64,000 nucleotides of DNA, taken from assembly GCA_946414805.1 (NCBI GenBank), contig CAMKPZ010000002.1, forward strand, positions 124,001 to 188,000, given 5' to 3'. Each line of letters starts with the position of its first letter. Position 1 is the first letter of the stretch. This DNA comes from an uncultured Bacteroidales bacterium (GTDB lineage Bacteria > Bacteroidota > Bacteroidia > Bacteroidales > Paludibacteraceae). Positions 50,433-58,590 of the stretch are shown in pieces. Below the pieces are notes generated by a model, which saw nothing but the letters and a program-made list of their open reading frames with translations, did no database searches and was not told the origin of the DNA. Made by a program: the position numbers and the translations under genes.

Positions 50433-50957
50433 ATGGACAAGACAATTATTATTCAGCCCGAGAGTGGATTGCAGTACGACTGGAAAGCGATTGCCGCTAA
50501 CCCCGCCGGTCTTCACGAACCTCAAATGGATTTGGCAGCCTATAAAGCATTCTATATTAATAGGATCGCGCAAGCGCGTGCGCACGGACAGGAGCCGGTT
50601 CTCGTTAGTCTGCCGATCATTGATGCCAACCGCTATTTTGCGTATATCACACGTGGAATGACAATGCAGGAGCGGCGTAATGTCTTATATTGGTTAGGCG
50701 GTTCAGTAGAGCGTCTGCGTAATATACATGAGATGTATAATCTGGCGCTCTTCCGTCTGGCTGCAGTTCAGTGCATCCATCTGGTGGATATCACTTCTCC
50801 GATGTTAGCAGCGGATCGCAGCGACGAACTGCTTGCCGCCGACGGCATTACCCTCTCCCCGAAGGGAGAGGAGCTCGTCAGCGACGCATATTCTTCTTTG
50901 CGTTCTCACGCGCCATTCGTTGTTGTTCCTTCTGCATTGCCTCGAGACGCTGCATAA
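50433..50957 (+). CDS. SGNH/GDSL-hydrolase-like protein, function uncertain
   Basis: 174 residues, no signal peptide. A pattern FYINRIAQARAHGQEPVLVS and LPIIDANRYFAYIT, then ADGITLSPKGEELVSDAYSS, recalls the C-terminal half of SGNH hydrolases (GxEPVLVTLP and DGIHPNxxG). The N-terminal GDS block is absent and the expected catalytic His is Thr, so activity is doubtful. The last 80 bp overlap the 3' end of yidC on the other strand. A CTCTCCC-cgaa-GGGAGAG hairpin lies in its coding end (50853-50870). Confidence 0.5.
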   Translation: MDKTIIIQPESGLQYDWKAIAANPAGLHEPQMDLAAYKAFYINRIAQARAHGQEPVLVSLPIIDANRYFAYITRGMTMQERRNVLYWLGGSVERLRNIHEMYNLALFRLAAVQCIHLVDITSPMLAADRSDELLAADGITLSPKGEELVSDAYSSLRSHAPFVVVPSALPRDAA

Positions 50958-52782
50958 AGCCCGATTTCGGTTTTCCGGCACGTTTCTTCTTGTTGGCCTC
51001 TATTTCGGCCAACATTTTTTTATCGTCCAAAGTCCAACGGAAGATCATTGTCTGGATGATCGTGAAGAAGAGCGATACCAGGTAGTAGTAACTCAGTCCG
51101 GCTGCGTAGTCGTTGAAGATAAAGAGGAACATCAACGGCATTGCGTACATCATATATTTCATGAACTTCATGTTCGGATCGGTTGCCTGCGACTGCATCG
51201 TGAGATAGGTATAGACGATATTGGTGATCGTCATAAGGAGACAGAATAGCGACAGGTGGTCGCCTAACAGCGGGATGTTCACACCCCAATGGAAGACCGC
51301 ATCGTAGGTAGAGAGGTCGTCCGCCCATAAAAGCGATTTGCCGCGAAGCTCGATAGCGGTAGGCAGAAACCAGAACATAGCCATCAGCACAGGGAACTGG
51401 AAGAGCATCGGCAGGCAGCCGCTCATCGGACTCACTCCTGCTTGCTGGTAGAGTTGCATCGTTGCCTGCTGGCGTTCCTGCATTTTCTCTGCCGGATATT
51501 TCTCGTTGATCGCATCTATCTGCGGCTTCAGCGCACGCATTTTTGCGCTCGATTTATAGGACACAAAGACAAACGGCAAGATGATCAGTTTGATCACGAT
51601 CGTCATCAACAGGATCACGATACCGATATGCAGTCCCCAACCGGTGAAGAGATCGAACATCGGGATCACTAACGCCGTGTTGATCCAGCTCACGATCTTC
51701 CATCCCAGCGGAACGAGTTTCTTCAGGTTCAGGCGATCCTCTTTCGCCACTCCCTCGTCATACGCCTTGAGGGTGTTGTAGTGGTTCGGTCCCAGATAGA
51801 AGCGGAATCCTGTACTCTTCTCGCCGGTGATATCGAAGGGCACAACGGTTCTCGTCGTGTATTGCTTGATATAACCAGAGGTGCGGGGGAGAGGACGCGA
51901 GTAGAACTCCGACGAAGAGAAAGCCTCATCGGCAATCAGCACGGAGGAGAAGAACTGGTCCTTATATCCGATCCATTTCACGCGCGAGTTCTCTTTCTCG
52001 TGATCCTCCTTGCTCTCGCTCAGTTTCTCCATATCGCCGCCTACCAGCATGTACTGCAACTGGGCATAGCGTTCTTCGAACTTACGTCCCTGCTCATGCT
52101 GCGGGATCACCTGTTTCCAATCCAGATCCAGCGAATATACGTTCTGCGCCAACTCCGTCTGCATGTTGTGTGCCTGCACAGTGAAGGCTACCATATAATC
52201 GTCCGACAACTCATATACGAAGTCCAACCATGCCTCCGGATTGTTCGTCTTGAGGCGCATGATCACCTTATTGCTATCTACCGCTGCCGGCGTGAAATAC
52301 AGGCGTGAGGTCTCTAAAATCAGGTTATTGATCGTCGGCAGGGTGAAACTGAATACGGTCTCATCTTCGCCGAAGAGCCGTAGCGGGTTGACGCTATCTC
52401 CGGCGGCCTTGTATTCCGGTAACTCGGCACGTTTGATCGTACCGCCTAAGGTAGAGAGGGTCAGGCGTATATGTTCGTTCCCCAACGTGACGAACTGTTC
52501 TTCGCCCTGCGCTGCTACAGCAAACGGGCCATACGCCTTTTGGATACGGTCCTGCACCTCTGCTTCGCTCAGTTCCTGAGGTTCGGCGATTGCTTGTGCT
52601 GCCTGTTGATTCAATTCCTCCGAGCGCACCTGTGCTGCGTGCTCGGCCATTCGTACTACATTAATAGAGTCTTGTATGCGCTGACGCTCTGCCAACTCCG
52701 CCTTGGACGGACGGTTGAACATAGCGAAGCCCACAATAATTCCGGCTATCAAAAGGAAGCCAATCCAAGTGTTTTTATCCAT
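50878..52782 (-). CDS. yidC: Membrane protein insertase YidC
   Basis: 634 residues. N-terminal membrane anchor, large periplasmic beta domain (about 60-340), then the conserved insertase core with GWGLHIGIVILLMTIVIKLI, QQAGVSPMSGCLPMLFQFPV and a Lys/Arg-rich tail. It inserts membrane proteins alone or with SecYEG. The long periplasmic domain is usual for Gram-negatives. First in a minus-strand run read away from the OMP, deoD, kdsB and mfd genes. Confidence 0.95.
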   Translation of the reverse strand: MDKNTWIGFLLIAGIIVGFAMFNRPSKAELAERQRIQDSINVVRMAEHAAQVRSEELNQQAAQAIAEPQELSEAEVQDRIQKAYGPFAVAAQGEEQFVTLGNEHIRLTLSTLGGTIKRAELPEYKAAGDSVNPLRLFGEDETVFSFTLPTINNLILETSRLYFTPAAVDSNKVIMRLKTNNPEAWLDFVYELSDDYMVAFTVQAHNMQTELAQNVYSLDLDWKQVIPQHEQGRKFEERYAQLQYMLVGGDMEKLSESKEDHEKENSRVKWIGYKDQFFSSVLIADEAFSSSEFYSRPLPRTSGYIKQYTTRTVVPFDITGEKSTGFRFYLGPNHYNTLKAYDEGVAKEDRLNLKKLVPLGWKIVSWINTALVIPMFDLFTGWGLHIGIVILLMTIVIKLIILPFVFVSYKSSAKMRALKPQIDAINEKYPAEKMQERQQATMQLYQQAGVSPMSGCLPMLFQFPVLMAMFWFLPTAIELRGKSLLWADDLSTYDAVFHWGVNIPLLGDHLSLFCLLMTITNIVYTYLTMQSQATDPNMKFMKYMMYAMPLMFLFIFNDYAAGLSYYYLVSLFFTIIQTMIFRWTLDDKKMLAEIEANKKKRAGKPKSGFMQRLEAMQKEQQRMARENAKKNMRR

Positions 52783-52812
52783 TTATATATAGTTATTTAA
52801 TTTGTTTCTCTT

Positions 52813-53559
52813 TTAGTTGCGTTTCAGTCTGCCGAACATTACGCCTACATAGAGGCGTGGTCCGCTCGGGGTCATAAAATTGCTCCATTTCACATCGTCG
52901 CCCAGTTTGGTGAGACCGCTGTTTGTGCGGCCGAAGGGCAACATATAATCGATGCGGATCATCAGGGCAATGTGGTTGTTGAGTCCGATCTCCATTCCTA
53001 TATATGGATCCATGTAAAAGAATGGTGTCTTGACATAACTGGAGTTGTAGGTGGTGCTTTCATCCGGTGCAGAGCCGCTCTCTACGGGGTCTTGCTTCGG
53101 TACATACAGACGCTTCATTGTTCCGCCTCCTACCGATAAACCGATCATCGGTCTTGTCCGTCCCCAGTTGGTATAGAAATCGGCGAAAGCGCCTCCCCAA
53201 CCGGTACGTACGTTCGAGCCTGTTTTCATCAGCGGCATAGTGCTTACGTATCCCTCTGCGCCCAGATGAACATGATTGATAAAATGCACGCGGAGCAAAC
53301 CGCCCAGGCCGTAACAAAATCCGTCATTGGGCAATCCCTTCACGTAATCCGGACTACCCAGACCGGTATTACTGAACACTTTAGTGGGGTCGTCGGAGAA
53401 GAGGTAACCGCCGTGCAGCAGCATTCCTCCGGAAAAACCGGTGAATATCTTGCTACTTGAGCGGCTTTCTTGTTTGGGAGTATCAGCCGCACCCTGCTCC
53501 TGGGCCATGATACCCAGGGGCAGGAGCGCTAATACCAATAGGATAATAGATTTTCTCAT
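52813..53559 (-). CDS. Outer membrane beta-barrel protein, function unknown
   Basis: 248 residues from ATG 53559; the earlier ATG overlaps deoD. Signal peptide MRKSIILLVLALLPLGIMA, then alternating strands (SGGMLLHGGYLF, HINHVHLG-like FINHVHLGAEGYVS, GLSVGGGTMKRL, GMEIGLNNHIALMIRIDYML) and the end RLYVGVMFGRLKRN. Looks like an eight-stranded OmpA/PorT-type barrel. Lies between deoD and yidC, four bases after deoD. Confidence 0.6.
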   Translation of the reverse strand: MRKSIILLVLALLPLGIMAQEQGAADTPKQESRSSSKIFTGFSGGMLLHGGYLFSDDPTKVFSNTGLGSPDYVKGLPNDGFCYGLGGLLRVHFINHVHLGAEGYVSTMPLMKTGSNVRTGWGGAFADFYTNWGRTRPMIGLSVGGGTMKRLYVPKQDPVESGSAPDESTTYNSSYVKTPFFYMDPYIGMEIGLNNHIALMIRIDYMLPFGRTNSGLTKLGDDVKWSNFMTPSGPRLYVGVMFGRLKRN

Positions 53560-53563
53560 TCTT

Positions 53564-54277
53564 TTAGATAATATCAAATGCAATGTCCATCATATTGGTG
53601 AACGAGTTCTGGCGTTGCTCTGCGGTAGTTGCTTCGCCGGTGAGGATATGATCGCTCACGGTGCAGATCACCAACGCGCGTTTTCCCAGTCGGGCAGCGT
53701 TCATGTACAGCGCCGGAGCCTCCATCTCGTCTGCCAGCACGCCCATCTTCGTCCAGTTCGCCTTGCGCGGATCTTCGCAGTAGAAGCTATCAGCCGAGAA
53801 GACATTACCTACATGGTAGGTGTAACCGAATTTCTCGCAGGCGTCCACAGCGCGACGGCATAAGTCGAAATCAGCGATCGGGGCGAAAGTTCCGTTGAGC
53901 TGGTATTGCTCTGCCCAGTTCGAATCGGTGCAACTTCCTTGTGCGATCACCAGATCGCCCAGATGAACATGCATCTGGCGGGCACCGCATGAACCTACGC
54001 GGATGATCGTCTCTACATCATAGAAATTGAATAACTCGTAGGTGTAGATACCGATTGACGGAATACCCATTCCATGTCCCATTACGGACACTTCTTTGCC
54101 TTTATACATGCCGGTAAAGCCGAACATATTACGTACGCTTGTCACCAAGCGCGGGTTCTCCAGATAGCGTTCTGCCATTAGTTTTGCACGAAGCGGGTCA
54201 CCCGCCATGATCACAGTCTTTGCGATCTCTCCGTACTGCGCACCGATGTGCGGAGTAGGACAATTTTCTTTTGCCAT
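53564..54277 (-). CDS. deoD: Purine-nucleoside phosphorylase DeoD-type
   Basis: 237 residues. TPHIGAQYGEIAKTVIMAGD at the start, MFGFTGMYKGKEVSVMGHGM, IIRVGSCGA and DEMEAPALYMNAARLGKRAL fit the hexameric DeoD family. It phosphorolyses purine (deoxy)nucleosides in salvage. Separated from kdsB by a CAATTCT heptamer array. Confidence 0.94.
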   Translation of the reverse strand: MAKENCPTPHIGAQYGEIAKTVIMAGDPLRAKLMAERYLENPRLVTSVRNMFGFTGMYKGKEVSVMGHGMGIPSIGIYTYELFNFYDVETIIRVGSCGARQMHVHLGDLVIAQGSCTDSNWAEQYQLNGTFAPIADFDLCRRAVDACEKFGYTYHVGNVFSADSFYCEDPRKANWTKMGVLADEMEAPALYMNAARLGKRALVICTVSDHILTGEATTAEQRQNSFTNMMDIAFDII

Positions 54278-54312
54278 AATTGTGTTGTGTTTTTAAAAGG
54301 TTAATATTATTT

Positions 54313-54355
54313 TCAATTCTTAATTCTCAATTCTCAATTCTCAATTCTCAATCTC
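54313..54355. repeat. Heptamer array (CAATTCT) in kdsB-deoD spacer
   Basis: CAATTCT repeated about five times in 7-bp register with end variants TAATTCT and CAATCTC. On the minus strand it supplies the TGA stop of kdsB. Confidence 0.93.
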
Positions 54356-55100
54356 CGTTATACTTATACCACTCAATCGCGTGCTCGAGATCTTCCGGGG
54401 TGTCGATTCCGATCGTCTCGAGAGTCGTCACGCCCACGCGGATAGGGTAGCCGTTCTCGAGCCATCGTAACTGCTCCAATCGTTCCTCTATCTCCAGCGG
54501 GCTCTGCTCCAGTTTCGTGATCTGCGTGAGGATATCTGCGCGGTAGGCGTAAATGCCTATATGCCGGTAGTATTTGCCGTCCGAAGCGGCAATCGCTTTG
54601 CGGGAGAACATCTTCGCTTCCCCTGAAGCGATATCCCAATTCACTTTGGGGCGGTTCGGGTTCTCCAGATCGGTTTGTGTGTCCTGTTCCGTGAAGGGAC
54701 GAACGAGTGTAGCGATCTGTGTGTCCGGATGATCGAAACAAGCCATGAGTGTCTCTATCTGTTCCGGTTGGATGAAGGGTTCGTCGCCCTGAATATTGAT
54801 GATCACGGTGTCGCGGTTGTTCTGTTCGCGCCAGAAGGGGGTAGTGATCCCTTCGTATGCCTCCAGACACCGGTCCGTACCGCAGCGATGGTCTGCGCGG
54901 GTCATTACAACCTTGCCTCCGAACCGCTCCACACCTTCGTATATACGCTCGTCGTCCGTAGCGACCACCACGGTGTCCAAGGCCTTCATGGCTTGTTCGT
55001 ACACGCGTCGGATCATGGTCTTGCCGCAGATGTCTGACAGCGGCTTACCCGGAAAACGGGTGGACGCGTACCGCGCCGGTATGATTCCTATAAATTTCAT
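54348..55100 (-). CDS. kdsB: CMP-KDO synthetase KdsB
   Basis: 250 residues. N-terminal IIPARYASTRFPGKPL nucleotide motif, VIINIQGDEPFIQPEQIETL, the RHIGIYAYR block and a C-terminal ETIGIDTPEDLE. It activates KDO with CTP for the inner core of lipopolysaccharide. With LpxH it supports an ordinary Gram-negative envelope. Its TGA stop lies inside the heptamer array. Confidence 0.95.
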   Translation of the reverse strand: MKFIGIIPARYASTRFPGKPLSDICGKTMIRRVYEQAMKALDTVVVATDDERIYEGVERFGGKVVMTRADHRCGTDRCLEAYEGITTPFWREQNNRDTVIINIQGDEPFIQPEQIETLMACFDHPDTQIATLVRPFTEQDTQTDLENPNRPKVNWDIASGEAKMFSRKAIAASDGKYYRHIGIYAYRADILTQITKLEQSPLEIEERLEQLRWLENGYPIRVGVTTLETIGIDTPEDLEHAIEWYKYNGD

Positions 55101-55103
55101 AAC

Positions 55104-55127
55104 TATTAATTATCAATCACCAATCTC
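55104..55127. repeat. CAATCAC-type array at kdsB-mfd junction
   Basis: TATTAAT, TATCAAT, CACCAAT, CTCCTTT words in 7-bp register. It encodes the last codons (GDW) and TGA stop of mfd on the minus strand. Confidence 0.8.
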
Positions 55128-58100
55128 CTTTCTCTACTTTCGATAGCAGGTTGATGGCTCCGGCGATGGTTTTCACATTGAGGATGCTTACGTATCTTCT
55201 GCCTGTGGGGAGTCCTTTCTTGTCGCGTTCCTCATGCAGGCTGCAGCGTTCCGGACGGTTTACGGCGTATTGGATGATCTTGCCGAACATCTCCGATTGC
55301 CAGTACGCATCTTTGTGCTGCACCAGATAGAGTGTCATCCGTTCCTGTTTGAGCAATATCTTCTCGATGCCCATGCGGCAGCAAATCCATCTGAGCCGCA
55401 CGACCTCCAAGAGTTCCTCTGCCGGCTCCGGCAGCACACCGAACCGGTCTATCAGCCGTTTGCGGAACTCCAGTAACTGTTCTTCGTCTCGCAGGTTGTC
55501 TAACTCGCGATAGAGTGTGATCCGCTCGGATATATTCTCAATATAATCGGTGGGGAAACAAGCCGCCAGATCGGTCTCCAACTGGCTGTCCGAGCACCAG
55601 TTCATTTTCTCATTTATCCATTTGCCATTTACCATTTGGCTTCCTTCTCCTTGAGTTGAAGAGAGGTTCTCCTCTTCCTTCAGCTCTTCGATGGCTTCGT
55701 TCAGGATCCGCTGGTAGGTCTCGTATCCGAGATCGGCGATGAAGCCCGATTGCTCACTGCCCAAGAGGTTACCTGCTCCTCGTATATCGAGGTCCTGCAT
55801 TGCCAGATTGAATCCGGATCCCAACTCGGCGAAGGTGCTCAAAGCCTCCAACCGTCTCCGTGCGTCGGCTGTCAGCAGTTCGCGTTCGGGCGTGACCAGA
55901 TAGCAATACGCTTTTCTGTTCGACCTTCCTACGCGTCCTCTCAACTGGTGCAGATCCGCCAGACCGTACTGGTGGGCGCTGAAGATGAGGATGGTATTCA
56001 CGTTCGGTATATCTACGCCGGATTCGATGATCGTGGTGGAGAGCAGGATATCGTAATCGTAGTTGATAAACGCTTCCAGCCGTTCCTCCATCTCGTTTGC
56101 GGGCATCTGTCCGTGTGCCGTGATGATACGTGCTTCGGGGCATAGTTTCCGGATCCGCCGTTCGATACGCGGTAGCATCTCAATGCGGTTGTTGACGATG
56201 AAGATCTGGCCGTTGCGTCCCATCTCCAGGTCGATTGCTTCGCGGATGATATCCTCATCGTCTATGGTGATCAGTTCTGTCTGCACCGGATAGCGGTTGG
56301 GCGGGGGAGTGGTCATGACGCTCAGATCCCGTGCTCCGAGCAGCGAGAACTGCAGCGTTCGCGGGATAGGCGTTGCCGTCAGCGTCAGTACATCTACGTT
56401 CGCCCGCAGCGTCTTCAGTTTCTCTTTGGCGGCTACGCCGAATTTCTGTTCCTCGTCGATGATCAGCAGTCCCAGATCGTGCCACTGCACGCTTTTGCCG
56501 ATCAGTTTATGGGTTCCGATAAGGATGTCAATCTTGCCTTCTTTCAGTTCCGCCAACAACTCTTTGATCTCTTTCGGGCTTTTGAGCCGGCTCAGGTATT
56601 CGATCCGCACGGGCATATTTGCCATCCGTTCGCGGAAGGTGTTATAGTGTTGGAGCGCAAGCACCGTGGTAGGCACCAATACTGCTACCTGTTTGCCGTC
56701 CGTAGCCGCTTTGAAAGCAGCGCGCATCGCTACTTCCGTCTTGCCGAAGCCTACATCGCCGCAGACCAGTCGGTCCATCGGCATCGGGCTCTCCATGTCG
56801 CGTTTCACCTCTGCGGTGGCTTTCGCCTGATCCGGCGTGTCCTCGTAGAGGAACGAGGCTTCGAGCTCGTGCTGCATATAGCTGTCGGGCGAGTAGGCGA
56901 AGCCTTTCTGCTGCTTGCGGGTGGCATAGAGTTTGATCAGGTCGCGGGCGATATCCTTGATCTTGTCTTTCGTCCGTTCTTTGAGCCGTTCCCAGGCGCC
57001 GCTGCCTAACCGTGCTATCGTCGGTTCGCTGCCTTCCTTGCCCTTGTATTTGCTGATCCGGTGCAGGTTGTGGATGCTCACGAACACGTTTGCGCCGTCG
57101 CGGTAGTTCAGTTTGATCATCTCTTGCGGCTTGCCGTTCACGGGTGTGGTGACGATGCCGCCGAATTTGGCGATACCGTGATCCGAATGCACGACATAAT
57201 CGCCTACCTGCAGCTGGTTGATCTCCCGCAGGGTGATGATCGCCTTGCCTCTCCGTGCGTTCTCGCTGCTCATCGCCACGCGGTGGAAACGTTCGAAGAT
57301 CTGGTGATCGGTGTAGCAGCAGATCTTCAACCCCTCGTCCACAAACCCTTCATGCAGGGTGGCGTTGATCGGGATGAAGGACACCTCTGTGCCTTGTGCA
57401 TCCATGATCGCTTTCAGGCGGTCCAACTGCTTCTTCTGTTCTGCTAAGATATATATCTTATACCCCTCTTCGATATGCTTCTGCAGATCGTCGGTGAGGA
57501 TGTCAAACTGCTTGTGGAAGACCGGCTGCGGCACGGTGTCGAAGGTCACTTTGGAGTACTCAGGGAACGTGCTCTTTTGAGCAATCTCTATTGTCCTTAA
57601 CGACCCTGACGACCCTAAGGACCCGGAAGCCCCTAACCCTTCTAACTTGTACCGCACTACGCTCCAGTCATTGCTCACCCAGACTGTCTCGTCCGTCAGG
57701 TAATCGACGATGGAGGCCTTTGTACCTTGTACATTGTCCCCTTGGCCCTTCCCCACAATCTCCGCGGCTTCGACGCGTGTTTTGGACAGCTGGTCCTCGA
57801 TGTCGAAGGTACGGATACTGTCGATCTCGTCGCCGAAGAAATCCAGACGGAACGGATCGTCGTGGCTGTAGCTGTATATATCCACGATACTTCCTCTCAC
57901 GGCATACTGCCCGGGCTGGAACACAAAATCCACGCGTTCAAATCCCAACTCTGCCAACTGCGTGCCGATCGCGGATATCTGCACCTCTTGCCCCACAGCA
58001 TACTGAATGCTGATAGCGGACAACTCTCCCGGACTCGGCACTTCTTCTGCTATCGCCTCCGGATAAGTCACAACGACATAGGGGGCTTCCGTGTGCGACA

Positions 58101-58425
58101 ATGCACCAAGACACTCTGTGCGCATGATCTGCGCCGCCTCGTCCACCGCACGCCTTTTCTGCGCCGCAGGGAAGAAAAACACATTCGTCTTTTGGTCTTC
58201 CGCCTCCAGCGACTGCAGGTCGCTATACAGGTATCTTGCCTCATCCTCGTTGTCCAGCACGACAAAAAGCCGCTCCTTTTCTAACGCGTGTAGCGCCAGC
58301 GCGCGTGCGGAAGCGTGCAGACCCGTGATAAGAAGGTGGTTCGCACCGCCCTTCTTCATCTCGCGCCGGATCAATCCGATCTCCGGATGCTCCTCAAACA
58401 ATATGCCTAACTCTTCTATTGTCAC
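55117..58425 (-). CDS. mfd: Transcription-repair coupling factor Mfd with repeat inserts
   Basis: 1102 residues from GTG 58425, chosen for the AAGGAGA site before it and the VTIEELGILFEE start; ATG codons at 58464 and 58458 are alternatives. UvrB-like N-terminus, RNA-polymerase-interaction domain (YVVHSDHGIAKFGG), Walker A GDVGFGKTEVAMRAAF, DEEQKFGV, and RGRVGRSNRKAYCYL. It removes stalled polymerase and recruits UvrA. Three low-complexity segments come from tandem words: at 57719-57748, 57594-57642 (GASGSLGSSGSL) and 55602-55640 (SQMVNGKWINEKMN). Confidence 0.94.
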   Translation of the reverse strand: MTIEELGILFEEHPEIGLIRREMKKGGANHLLITGLHASARALALHALEKERLFVVLDNEDEARYLYSDLQSLEAEDQKTNVFFFPAAQKRRAVDEAAQIMRTECLGALSHTEAPYVVVTYPEAIAEEVPSPGELSAISIQYAVGQEVQISAIGTQLAELGFERVDFVFQPGQYAVRGSIVDIYSYSHDDPFRLDFFGDEIDSIRTFDIEDQLSKTRVEAAEIVGKGQGDNVQGTKASIVDYLTDETVWVSNDWSVVRYKLEGLGASGSLGSSGSLRTIEIAQKSTFPEYSKVTFDTVPQPVFHKQFDILTDDLQKHIEEGYKIYILAEQKKQLDRLKAIMDAQGTEVSFIPINATLHEGFVDEGLKICCYTDHQIFERFHRVAMSSENARRGKAIITLREINQLQVGDYVVHSDHGIAKFGGIVTTPVNGKPQEMIKLNYRDGANVFVSIHNLHRISKYKGKEGSEPTIARLGSGAWERLKERTKDKIKDIARDLIKLYATRKQQKGFAYSPDSYMQHELEASFLYEDTPDQAKATAEVKRDMESPMPMDRLVCGDVGFGKTEVAMRAAFKAATDGKQVAVLVPTTVLALQHYNTFRERMANMPVRIEYLSRLKSPKEIKELLAELKEGKIDILIGTHKLIGKSVQWHDLGLLIIDEEQKFGVAAKEKLKTLRANVDVLTLTATPIPRTLQFSLLGARDLSVMTTPPPNRYPVQTELITIDDEDIIREAIDLEMGRNGQIFIVNNRIEMLPRIERRIRKLCPEARIITAHGQMPANEMEERLEAFINYDYDILLSTTIIESGVDIPNVNTILIFSAHQYGLADLHQLRGRVGRSNRKAYCYLVTPERELLTADARRRLEALSTFAELGSGFNLAMQDLDIRGAGNLLGSEQSGFIADLGYETYQRILNEAIEELKEEENLSSTQGEGSQMVNGKWINEKMNWCSDSQLETDLAACFPTDYIENISERITLYRELDNLRDEEQLLEFRKRLIDRFGVLPEPAEELLEVVRLRWICCRMGIEKILLKQERMTLYLVQHKDAYWQSEMFGKIIQYAVNRPERCSLHEERDKKGLPTGRRYVSILNVKTIAGAINLLSKVEKGDW
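55602..55640. repeat. In-frame 7-8-bp array (CATTTGC) in mfd
   Basis: CATTTTCT, CATTTATC, CATTTGC, CATTTAC, CATTTGG in tandem; lies between the helicase core and the C-terminal domain. Confidence 0.85.
57594..57642. repeat. In-frame 9-bp array (GGGTCNTNA) in mfd
   Basis: On the minus strand GGGTCCTTA, GGGTCGTCA, GGGTCGTTA with diverged units before them; encodes the Gly-Ser-Leu-rich segment. Confidence 0.85.
57719..57748. repeat. TTGTAC-word segment in mfd related to the rsmH 35-bp repeat
   Basis: TTTGTACC, TTGTACA, TTGTCCCC; on one strand shares GTACNTTGTACATNGTCCC with the reverse complement of the rsmH 35-bp repeats. Confidence 0.65.
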
Positions 58426-58483
58426 TTGCTTTCTCCTTGTCTGGTATTTTTCGCGCATGCGCATACTTACGCAAAATAGCGTG

Positions 58484-58514
58484 CAAAGATACTGCTTTTT
58501 TCTGACATATGCAA
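58484..58514 (-). promoter_or_regulatory. mfd promoter (divergent)
   Basis: Minus strand TTGCATATGTC, 20-bp spacer after TTG, TATCTTTG. Confidence 0.82.
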
Positions 58515-58532
58515 GTTTTTTCGTATTTTTTC

Positions 58533-58565
58533 TTGCACATGTCATTTTTTGTTGTTGTACCTTTG
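58533..58565 (+). promoter_or_regulatory. Promoter of the truncated AlbA_2-type gene (divergent)
   Basis: TTGCACATGTC, 22-bp spacer after TTG, TACCTTTG (58558-58565). Forms an inverted repeat with the mfd -33 region. Confidence 0.75.
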
Positions 58566-58590
58566 CAGCTAAAAGTTGCAAAGATGACAA

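Noticed and set aside
50853..50870. Intrinsic terminator for yidC
   Set aside because: The hairpin CTCTCCC-cgaa-GGGAGAG is perfect, but no T-run follows on either strand.
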